Source: CAZUHK01 sp964620345 (lineage in GTDB: Bacteria; Planctomycetota; Phycisphaerae; Phycisphaerales; Zrk34). Taken from it: a stretch of DNA of 15,275 nucleotides. The notes beneath the pieces were generated by a model. It had not been told where the DNA came from, made no database searches, and saw only the letters and a list, made by a program, of their open reading frames with translations. The translations under genes and the position numbers were made by a program. Each line of letters opens with the position of its first letter. Within the stretch, counting starts at the first letter, position 1. Where the stretch lies: NCBI GenBank assembly GCA_964620345.1, contig CAZUHK010000059.1, positions 1 to 15,275 of the forward strand. The letters are read 5' to 3'. Shown piece by piece: positions 1 through 5,205 of this stretch.

Positions 1-852
1 CGGCATGTCCAGCCCCGCCCGTCGCGCCGCCATCGGCAACAGCGAGTGCGTCGTGAACCCCGGCGCCGTGTTGATCTCCAACAGCCATGCTACGCGATCG
101 GCATCGACGATGAAGTCCACACGCGACAGGTGACGGGCCTGTAGCGCCCGGTGCAGCTTCAGCGCGTCATGCTGCATGCGTGATAATACTTGCGGGGGAA
201 GGTCGATGTCGAAGCGGTAGGCCGTGTCATCGCGGTCGTATTTCGCGGCGTAGTCGTAGTACGCCGCGGCCGGGACGATCTCGATCACCGGCATCGCATC
301 GTCGCCGATGATGCCCACGGTCATCTCCCGCCCGCTGACCAGCCGCTCGGCCATCAGCCGGTGCGACTCGCCGGCCAGCGCCCCCATCGCGTCGCGCACC
401 GCGGCCTGATCGTGGCACAGGTGGACGCCCACGCTGCTGCCCTCGTCCACCGGTTTGATGACCAGCGGCGGCGCCATGCTCGGCGGCTTGTGGTCGATCA
501 ACGCCTCGCTGTCGGCGGTGGCGATGCCGTGCTCGCGCGCGATCTGCTTGGTGCGCAGCTTGTCCATCGCATCGCGCGCCGCGGCGCTGCGGCAGCCGAC
601 GAATCGCAACCCCCGCTGCTCCAGCAGCTCCTGCAGCGGCCCGCCCTCGCCGAAACGCCCGTGCAGGATCGGAAACACCACGTCGCACGCGATGTCCAGC
701 GCCGACAGATCGCCCGGCAGCACGTCGCGCTCGGTCACGCGGTGCCCCGCGGCGCGCAGCGCCGCGGCGACCTCGGCCCCGCTGCGCAGCGACACCCCGC
801 GCTCCCGATCGGGCCCGCCGCGCAGCACGAGGATGTGCAGGGCTTGACTCAC
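1..852 (-). CDS. ddl: D-alanine--D-alanine ligase, 3' end off the left edge
   Basis: ATP-grasp enzyme joining two D-alanines for the peptidoglycan pentapeptide, in the cytoplasm. The reading frame stays open from position 852 to the window edge, giving 284 residues. Visible motifs are an N-terminal LRGGPDRERGVSLRSG segment (family GG-S-E--VS--SG), the FPILHGRFGEGGPLQELLE segment (family HG--GEDG), and near the edge LLEINTAPGFTTHSLLP, which holds the Mg-binding Glu and Asn and the SL-P active-site loop. Only about 20-30 C-terminal residues should be missing. I chose the GTG at 852 because it puts the first beta strand (ALHILVLRGG) at the usual distance from the start; an in-frame TTG at 858 is possible and no good ribosome binding site is visible. 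It lies 45 bp downstream of murB, consistent with co-transcription in a dcw-like cluster. Confidence 0.92.
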   Translation of the reverse strand, partial: MSQALHILVLRGGPDRERGVSLRSGAEVAAALRAAGHRVTERDVLPGDLSALDIACDVVFPILHGRFGEGGPLQELLEQRGLRFVGCRSAAARDAMDKLRTKQIAREHGIATADSEALIDHKPPSMAPPLVIKPVDEGSSVGVHLCHDQAAVRDAMGALAGESHRLMAERLVSGREMTVGIIGDDAMPVIEIVPAAAYYDYAAKYDRDDTAYRFDIDLPPQVLSRMQHDALKLHRALQARHLSRVDFIVDADRVAWLLEINTAPGFTTHSLLPMAARRAGLDMP

Positions 853-897
853 GATCAATGCATCGGGCGGATCGAAGATCGGTGATCGAAATTCATC

Positions 898-1803
898 TCA
901 CGGCTCGACCGGTGTGTCGCCCCAGATCACCACTTCCTCTTCGAGCGCGATGCCGTGGTGCTCGGCGACGCGCTTCTTGATCGCGCGGATCAGGCGGACC
1001 AGGTCCGTCGCACTGCCGCCGGGGTGCAGCAGCAGGAAGTTGGCATGGCGCGGGCTGACCTCGACCCCGCCGACGCGAAAACCCTTGAGGCCGGCTTCAT
1101 CGATGAGCTGCCCGGCGCCTTTGTCGCTCACCTGCGGCGGCGGGTTCTTGAAGGCGCAGCCGGCGGAATGCTCGGCCAGCGGCTGGGTGGACTTCTTGTA
1201 GGCGAACACTTCCTTGACCCGCGCGCGGAGTTTGGCCGGGTCGCCGGGCGTCAGGGCGAACGTGGCGTCGAGGACGATGCGGTCGGCCAGGTTGGTCCGG
1301 CGGTAGGCGAATTGGAGTTGATCGGCGGTGAGGGTTTCGACCTTGCCCGGGGGGGTGAGGGTGGTCAGCGCCGCGACGGCCGGGCCGATCTGGCCGTACT
1401 TGCCACCGGCGTTCATCCGCACCGCGCCGCCGACCGAGGCCGGGATGCCCGCGAGGGTTTCCAGGCCCCCCAGCCCGAGCTTGGCGGTGGTGAGGATGAG
1501 TTTGGCCAGGTCGGCCCCGGCCCCGGCGGTGATCGTGGTGGTGTCGGGGCTGACTTGCGTGAACGCCGGCGCATCGAAGTGAATCACCACGCCGCGCACG
1601 CCCGAATCGGCCACGAGCAGGTTCGCCCCGCTACCCAGCGTGTACAGCGGCACGCCCGCCTCGGCGCAGCGCCGGGCCAGCGCGGCCACGTCGTCGATGT
1701 GCCGCGGGTGCAGCAGGTAATCGGCCGGCCCGCCCACGCCGTACCACGTGCGCGGCCCCAGCGGGGCGTCACGCTCCATCGGGATGCCCAGATCCTCAAA
1801 CAT
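898..1803 (-). CDS. murB: UDP-N-acetylenolpyruvoylglucosamine reductase
   Basis: Flavoenzyme that reduces UDP-GlcNAc-enolpyruvate to UDP-MurNAc in the cytoplasm, the second committed step of peptidoglycan synthesis. The 301-residue product shows the FAD-binding PCMH-type fold: TWYGVGGPADYL (19-30), LGSGANLLVAD (56-66), GIPASVGGAVRMNAGG (119-134), YRRT (167-170), AGCAFKNP (214-221) and the C-terminal LEEEVVIWG with the catalytic Glu (about 289-290). The usual proton-donor Ser position is Cys216 here, a substitution I recall from other MurB branches. The frame extends upstream to an ATG at 1866, but that start lies inside an intergenic inverted repeat. The ATG at 1803 has GAGGGGG 9 nt upstream (1812-1818) and gives the usual N-terminus. 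Transcribed toward ddl, 45 bp away. Confidence 0.94.
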   Translation of the reverse strand: MFEDLGIPMERDAPLGPRTWYGVGGPADYLLHPRHIDDVAALARRCAEAGVPLYTLGSGANLLVADSGVRGVVIHFDAPAFTQVSPDTTTITAGAGADLAKLILTTAKLGLGGLETLAGIPASVGGAVRMNAGGKYGQIGPAVAALTTLTPPGKVETLTADQLQFAYRRTNLADRIVLDATFALTPGDPAKLRARVKEVFAYKKSTQPLAEHSAGCAFKNPPPQVSDKGAGQLIDEAGLKGFRVGGVEVSPRHANFLLLHPGGSATDLVRLIRAIKKRVAEHHGIALEEEVVIWGDTPVEP

Positions 1804-1811
1804 GCGGCCGG

Positions 1812-1818
1812 CCCCCTC
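1812..1818 (-). promoter_or_regulatory. murB ribosome binding site that decides the start
   Basis: On the minus strand the purine run GAGGGGG ends 8-9 nt before the ATG at 1803. The alternative ATG at 1866 lacks such a site and sits in a repeat arm, so the shorter protein is preferred. Confidence 0.55.
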
Positions 1819-1855
1819 GTCGCCAACACCCGAAGGCGCACAATGAAACTTCCTA

Positions 1856-1912
1856 GACAAGATCAACAGGATTTACCGGATGGGTCCTGAACTCAATCCT
1901 GTTCATCCTGTC
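1856..1912. repeat. Intergenic inverted repeat of the AACAGGATT type
   Basis: The 20-nt arm at 1856-1875 pairs with the arm at 1893-1912, 17 of 20 positions complementary, with a 17-nt loop. The core is AACAGGATT on one side and AATCCTGTT on the other. From memory, motifs of this wording (ATCCTGTTNATCCTGTC) recur in intergenic DNA of many environmental bacteria. It lies between the coiled-coil gene and murB, both on the minus strand, and could act as an RNA hairpin that attenuates or stabilises the transcript. Confidence 0.7.
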
Positions 1913-1927
1913 CAAACGCTTCGCTTT

Positions 1928-1956
1928 CTTCTTCGTGTCCTTCGCGCCTTCGTGGC
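1928..1956. repeat. Short tandem CACGAAG-type intergenic repeat
   Basis: Read on the minus strand, this stretch contains three imperfect units of about 9 nt built on the core CGAAG (CACGAAGGC, GCGAAGGA, CACGAAGAA). It begins 3 nt after the TAA of the coiled-coil gene at 1960. From memory this wording is common in intergenic regions of environmental bacteria, often beside the AACAGGATT motif, as here. Confidence 0.6.
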
Positions 1957-1959
1957 AGA

Positions 1960-2748
1960 TTATTCTTCCATCGCCTCGGCGAACGCCGCGAAGCCCTCGT
2001 GCGTGGGCCGGGGCAACTCGAAGCGCACGATGCCCGCCCGGCCGGTCACCTTCGTGGCGTTCGCGATCGCACGGACCGCTTGGGTCGGCATCGTCGCGTA
2101 GACCGCTTCGTCCGACACATCCCGCCGATTCTTCATGCTGCCGGTCTTGCGAACCGTGCGTTCGTAGTCACTCACCTTGCAGACGAACGCCTTGCCGTCG
2201 GCCTCGAAGGTGATCGTGTCGGTCGTGCGATACAGGTCGCCGGAGTAGATCGTCTGCATCGCCAGCACAACGTGGGTCGGCGCATCGCCCATCGCCTCGC
2301 CGGCGTGCTCGAGCGAGAGGGTGACCCAGTGCTTGGCCCGCGTGCCGTGGGTGGGCGTGAGGCGCAAGGCGCGGGTCGACAGCTCGGTGCGATCGGCCTG
2401 GGCGTCGTAATCGCGATCGACGTAGAGCTCCTGCCGCTGCTGGGCGGCCTGCTGCTTTTCCTGCTCCAGTGTCGCGGCCTGGGTCTGAACCTCGGCGAGT
2501 TTCGCTTCGAGCTGCTCGTTGCGCTGCTTCTGCGCTTCGTAGGCCTTGAGCACGTCGCCGTCCTGCCGGCGGTCGGCGCGCAGGGCGTTGATGCTTTCCG
2601 CCTGCTGGGCGATGGTCTGTCGCAGCTTGGCGTTCTCGGCTTCGAGCTCGGCGATGCGCTTCCGCAGCGCCTCGGCGTTGTCCTGCGCCGCGGCCGGGCC
2701 GGCCAGCAGGGCCCCGAGCAGCACGATGTGGATGGAACGAACGGTCAT
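1960..2748 (-). CDS. Exported coiled-coil protein of unknown function
   Basis: I do not recognise the family. The 262-residue product starts with a signal peptide (residues 1-21: basic MTVRS, hydrophobic IHIVLLGALLAG, then AAA before Gln22). A charged heptad-rich coiled coil follows at about 24-108, rich in Glu, Gln, Lys and Ala. A C-terminal domain of about 150 residues (110-262) contains mixed beta segments such as HWVTLSLEHAG, HVVLAMQTIYSGDLY and FEADGKAFVCKVSDYER. It is probably periplasmic. The start is firm: the ATG at 2748 is preceded by GGGAGGT at ideal spacing. It lies upstream of murB on the same strand but is separated by about 155 bp of repeats, so shared transcription is uncertain. 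The wording of the C-terminal domain suggests a ligand- or partner-binding beta fold, but that is a guess. Confidence 0.82.
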   Translation of the reverse strand: MTVRSIHIVLLGALLAGPAAAQDNAEALRKRIAELEAENAKLRQTIAQQAESINALRADRRQDGDVLKAYEAQKQRNEQLEAKLAEVQTQAATLEQEKQQAAQQRQELYVDRDYDAQADRTELSTRALRLTPTHGTRAKHWVTLSLEHAGEAMGDAPTHVVLAMQTIYSGDLYRTTDTITFEADGKAFVCKVSDYERTVRKTGSMKNRRDVSDEAVYATMPTQAVRAIANATKVTGRAGIVRFELPRPTHEGFAAFAEAMEE

Positions 2749-2769
2749 GACGAACCTCCCTCGAGCAAT

Positions 2770-2781
2770 GGGCGATCGCCC
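2770..2781. repeat. 12-bp perfect palindrome GGGCGATCGCCC
   Basis: A perfect two-fold palindrome about 22 bp upstream of the coiled-coil gene start (minus strand), between that gene and the divergent RNA promoter. It could be a protein-binding site; GCGATCGC also occurs inside genes here, so this is weak. Confidence 0.3.
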
Positions 2782-2815
2782 TGATGCTATCGCCGGGGCG
2801 GCCGGCGGACCAATC

Positions 2816-2841
2816 CCGCGGCCCGGCCGCGCGGGCCGCGG
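2816..2841. repeat. Perfect 10-bp GC-only inverted repeat in divergent spacer
   Basis: Arms CCGCGGCCCG (2816-2825) and CGGGCCGCGG (2832-2841) are perfectly complementary around a 6-nt loop. The element lies 15 bp upstream of the -35 box of the tRNA-like RNA promoter and 68 bp upstream of the coiled-coil gene start. It could be an operator, or a transcription block between divergent units. No T-run follows on either strand, so it is not a typical intrinsic terminator. Confidence 0.6.
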
Positions 2842-2856
2842 ATGAAATGGACAGGG

Positions 2857-2885
2857 TTGTCAAATTTATTCGCCGGGGCTATAGT
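2857..2885 (+). promoter_or_regulatory. Strong sigma-70-type promoter of the tRNA-like RNA
   Basis: The -35 box TTGTCA (2857-2862) and -10 box TATAGT (2880-2885) are separated by exactly 17 bp, with an AT-rich 5' spacer. The predicted start is near 2892. Nothing on the plus strand before mdh is protein-coding, so the promoter serves the RNA unit that ends at the terminator at 3033-3060. A small inverted repeat GACA-GGGT-TGTC overlaps the -35 box. Confidence 0.75.
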
Positions 2886-2949
2886 CCTCGCTCCGCACCG
2901 CAGGCGGGCGCTCAACCGGGCCCCCGGTCGAGCCGATGCGGATCATAAC

Positions 2950-3028
2950 CGGCTGGGCCACACACAGGCACAGTGGCTGGCGGCGGGAGCCGCCCTTTGA
3001 CGATCGGGTTCGAATCCCGACCAGCCGA
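2950..3028 (+). ncRNA. tRNA-like RNA with an atypical anticodon arm
   Basis: A 79-nt cloverleaf can be drawn. The 7-bp acceptor is CGGCTGG (2950-2956) with CCAGCCG (3021-3027), followed by A3028 as discriminator. A D-arm-like stem GCCAC/GTGGC (2957-2961 with 2973-2977) has an 11-nt loop containing GG. The third hairpin is GGCGGC-GGGA-GCCGCC (2979-2994), with a GNRA-type tetraloop. A 9-nt variable segment leads to a canonical T-arm TCGGG-TTCGAAT-CCCGA (3004-3020). CCA is not encoded. C1-G72 with A73 resembles bacterial tRNA-Pro. However, the U8/A9 linker and U33 are absent, and no 7-nt anticodon loop forms well. An alternative weaker fold gives a loop GGCGGGA with a Pro-like CGG. It has its own promoter and terminator. 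It could be a divergent tRNA-Pro, a tRNA pseudogene, or a tRNA-mimic regulator. The 5' leader (about 2892-2949) contains a hairpin at 2910-2933. Confidence 0.62.
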
Positions 3029-3032
3029 TTGA

Positions 3033-3060
3033 CGCGGCGCGACGACGCGCCGCGTTTTTT
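3033..3060 (+). terminator. Intrinsic terminator of the tRNA-like RNA
   Basis: A perfect 9-bp stem, CGCGGCGCG (3033-3041) with CGCGCCGCG (3046-3054), has a 4-nt loop ACGA and is followed directly by six T residues (3055-3060). It starts 4 nt after the discriminator base of the tRNA-like RNA. Confidence 0.93.
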
Positions 3061-3087
3061 CTGGACACCCCATCCCCTGGCGCGCGG

Positions 3088-3115
3088 TCGACGCCCCGGC
3101 CCCGACCGCTATACT
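3088..3115 (+). promoter_or_regulatory. Candidate mdh promoter
   Basis: The -10 box TATACT (3110-3115) lies 16 bp after a weaker -35 match TCGACG (3088-3093, 4 of 6). The predicted start near 3122 gives a leader of about 38 nt to the mdh start codon. The preceding terminator at 3033-3060 means mdh needs its own promoter. Confidence 0.55.
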
Positions 3116-3159
3116 CTGGTCCCCGCAACGCCCGAATCAAGACTGAAAGGACGCAAGCC

Positions 3160-4146
3160 ATGGCTCAACCCATTCGTGTCGCCGTCACCGGCGCCGCTGG
3201 TCAGATCGGTTATTCGCTGTTGTTCCGCATCGGCTCGGGGGCGATGTTCGGCCCGGACCAGCCGGTCATCCTGCAACTCATTGAAATCCCCGTCGAAGCC
3301 GCGATGAAGGCCCTGCAAGGCGTGGCGATGGAGATCGAGGACTGCGCGTTCCCGCTGGTCAAGGGGTTGGAACTTTCAGACGATCCGAACAAGGGCTTCA
3401 AGGACGCCGACTGGGCGCTGCTGGTCGGCTCCAAGCCGCGCTCCAAGGGCATGGAGCGGGCGGACCTGCTCAAGGACAACGGCAAGATCTTCGTCGGCCA
3501 GGGCCAGGCGATCGATCGTCACGCCTCGCCGAACGTCCGTGTCGTCGTCGTGGGCAACCCGTGCAACACCAACTGCATGATCGGCGCCAGCAACTGCCAG
3601 CGGGTCAAGCCCGAGCAGTGGACGGCGATGGTCCGACTGGACCAGAACCGCGCCAAGGCCCAGCTCGCCAACAAGGCCGGGGCGCAGACCAGCGATGTCG
3701 AGGACATCTACATCTACGGCAACCACAGCCCGACGATGTTCCCCGCTTTTCATCACGCGAAGATCAAGGCCAAGGCCGCGACCGATGCGATCGGCCATCA
3801 CGAATGGCTGAAGAAGGATTTTCTGGAGACCGTCGGCAAGCGTGGGGCGGCGATCATCGCGGCCCGCGGCTCGTCGTCGGCCGCCAGCGCCGCCAATGCC
3901 CTGGTCGATCACGTGCGTGACCTGAACACCCCCGGCGCGGTGCACTCGGTCGCGGTCAAGAGCGAAGGGCACTACGGCTTCGACCCCAACGTCTGGGCCG
4001 GCATGCCGGTGAAGACCACCGCGCCCGGCGATTACGAAATCCTCGGCGATTTCGCGATGGACGATTTCGCCAAGGAAAAGCTCGCGGCGACCAACGCCGA
4101 GCTCAAGAGCGAGCGCGAGACGGTCGCGGAAATGCTCAAGAGCTGA
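3160..4146 (+). CDS. mdh: Malate dehydrogenase
   Basis: NAD(P)-dependent interconversion of malate and oxaloacetate in the TCA cycle, cytoplasmic. The 328 residues match the usual length of the dimeric (cytosolic-type) MDH branch. Visible motifs are the Rossmann loop GAAGQIGYSL (11-20), the acidic end of the second strand Glu42 (LIEIP, favouring NAD), and the substrate loop GSKPRSKGMERADLL with Arg94 and Arg100. GNPCNTN follows (132-138), then Asp161 and Arg164 in LDQNRAKAQLA, and the catalytic His189 in YGNHSPTMFP. The loop reads GSKPRSKG rather than the common GAFPRKAG, but keeps both arginines. The ATG at 3160 is preceded by GAAAGGA at good spacing. The NHL-repeat gene starts 63 bp downstream on the same strand and may be co-transcribed. 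Confidence 0.95.
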   Translation: MAQPIRVAVTGAAGQIGYSLLFRIGSGAMFGPDQPVILQLIEIPVEAAMKALQGVAMEIEDCAFPLVKGLELSDDPNKGFKDADWALLVGSKPRSKGMERADLLKDNGKIFVGQGQAIDRHASPNVRVVVVGNPCNTNCMIGASNCQRVKPEQWTAMVRLDQNRAKAQLANKAGAQTSDVEDIYIYGNHSPTMFPAFHHAKIKAKAATDAIGHHEWLKKDFLETVGKRGAAIIAARGSSSAASAANALVDHVRDLNTPGAVHSVAVKSEGHYGFDPNVWAGMPVKTTAPGDYEILGDFAMDDFAKEKLAATNAELKSERETVAEMLKS

Positions 4147-4209
4147 TCGCGGTCGAGCCGCCGATCACGCGGCGCCGCAATCGGTTCACGAATCAACAAG
4201 GGGTCAACA

Positions 4210-5148
4210 ATGGTCGAGATCAGCAAAGGCGACTTCACGTTCGAATGGGACAGCGGCTGGGCCAAGCTGCCGGACGATGTCACGCTGGGTTACACCCACG
4301 GCGTGGCGGTCGATCGGCAGGGGCTGGTGCACGTGTTCAACCAGTCGCGGCACGGCGTGGTCCGCTTCGAACCCGATGGCACGTTCGCCGGGACGTGGGA
4401 TGAGTTCCCCTCCGGCCGCTTCGTCGGGGCCCACGGCCTGACGCTCGTGGACGAGGGCGATGAGCAGTTCTTCTGGCTGACCGATCAGGAGTCGGCCGAG
4501 GTGGTCAAGACCACGCTCGACGGCCGGACCGTGCTCAAGCTCGACCGCCCGGCGGAGTACGGCGACGAGGAGAAGTACGTGCCGACCTGGGCCGCGCAGG
4601 CGCCCGACGGCCGCGTGTTCGTCGCCGATGGCTACGGCAGCGGATGGGTCAGCGTGTTCGATGCCCGGGGCAAGTACCTGTCGCGCTTCGGTGGCGACGA
4701 GCCGACCGGCGGCGGCCGCTTCGCCTGCCCGCACGGCCTGTGGATCGGCACGCGCCAAGAAGCGACCGGCCTGACCGAGCCGGTGCTCTACCTCACCGAC
4801 CGGGGCAATTCCCGCGTGCAGGTCTACGACCTCGACGCCAACTTCATCAAAAGCTTCTATCAGGACGCGCCCTGCTGCTTCGGCCAGGGCCCCGATGGCC
4901 TGATGCTCGTGCCCGACCTGTTCGCGTTTGTCAACATTTACGATGCGAACGACGACCCGGTCGCCGCGAAGCTCGGCGACAACCAGCACGCGATCGTCAG
5001 CCACCACGGCTGGCCGAACGTGCCACACGAGATGCGCCAGCCGGGCAAGTTCAACAGCCCCCACGGCGGCTGCTTCGACGCCGCGGGCAACATCTACATC
5101 GTCGAATGGATCGAAGACGGCCGCATCACCAAGCTCACGCGGAAGTAA
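4210..5148 (+). CDS. NHL-type six-bladed beta-propeller protein
   Basis: The 312-residue protein has about six repeated blade units. Each has the pattern hydrophobic-strand, D-x-G, strand (VAVDRQGLVHVFN, AAQAPDGRVFVADG, LYLTDRGNSRVQVYD, DAAGNIYIVEW). HG dipeptides recur before blades (YTHGVAV, GAHGLTL, CPHGLWI, SPHGGCF). This is the layout of NHL, SMP-30 or peptidyl-alpha-hydroxyglycine lyase-like propellers. No signal peptide or membrane segment is seen, so it is probably cytoplasmic. The conserved His residues at blade starts hint at a metal-binding central channel, as in hydrolase or lyase propellers, but the substrate is unknown. AAGGGG lies 6 nt before the ATG at 4210. It follows mdh by 63 bp without an obvious terminator. 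Confidence 0.82.
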   Translation: MVEISKGDFTFEWDSGWAKLPDDVTLGYTHGVAVDRQGLVHVFNQSRHGVVRFEPDGTFAGTWDEFPSGRFVGAHGLTLVDEGDEQFFWLTDQESAEVVKTTLDGRTVLKLDRPAEYGDEEKYVPTWAAQAPDGRVFVADGYGSGWVSVFDARGKYLSRFGGDEPTGGGRFACPHGLWIGTRQEATGLTEPVLYLTDRGNSRVQVYDLDANFIKSFYQDAPCCFGQGPDGLMLVPDLFAFVNIYDANDDPVAAKLGDNQHAIVSHHGWPNVPHEMRQPGKFNSPHGGCFDAAGNIYIVEWIEDGRITKLTRK

Positions 5149-5186
5149 CCGACCGGGCGGGGGCTTCGCTGTAACTGCCTGATTTC

Positions 5187-5202
5187 AGTTATCATAGTTA
5201 TC
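5187..5202 (+). promoter_or_regulatory. Direct repeat AGTTATC at the OLD-gene start
   Basis: AGTTATC occurs at 5187-5193 and again at 5196-5202, a 9-bp period, just before the ATG at 5206. The first copy overlaps a -10-like TATCAT (5190-5195), whose start point would fall at about 5202-5203. No ribosome binding site is present, so the mRNA may be leaderless, with the repeat as promoter core or operator. Confidence 0.4.
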
Positions 5203-5205
5203 GCG

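Noticed and set aside
955..1890. A long plus-strand open frame opposite murB
   Set aside because: Same high-GC artefact; murB motifs on the minus strand are unambiguous.
2050..2780. Recurrent GCGATCGC octamers resembling cyanobacterial HIP1
   Set aside because: Only a handful are present, and most fall in Ala-Ile-Ala type codon contexts in GC-rich genes.
2941..2953. ATCATAA preceded by a D-arm-like hairpin, suggesting a tRNA-Met with CAT anticodon
   Set aside because: No 5-bp anticodon stem forms around it, and no upstream 5' acceptor matches the 3' acceptor; the only complementary 5' acceptor starts at 2950.
2990..3004. CTTTGAC, identical to a tRNA-Gln(UUG) anticodon loop
   Set aside because: The flanking bases (CCGCC and GATCG) cannot form an anticodon stem.
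2892..3060. The RNA unit as tmRNA
   Set aside because: It is much too short, shows no tag-coding frame, and both acceptor halves lie within 79 nt.
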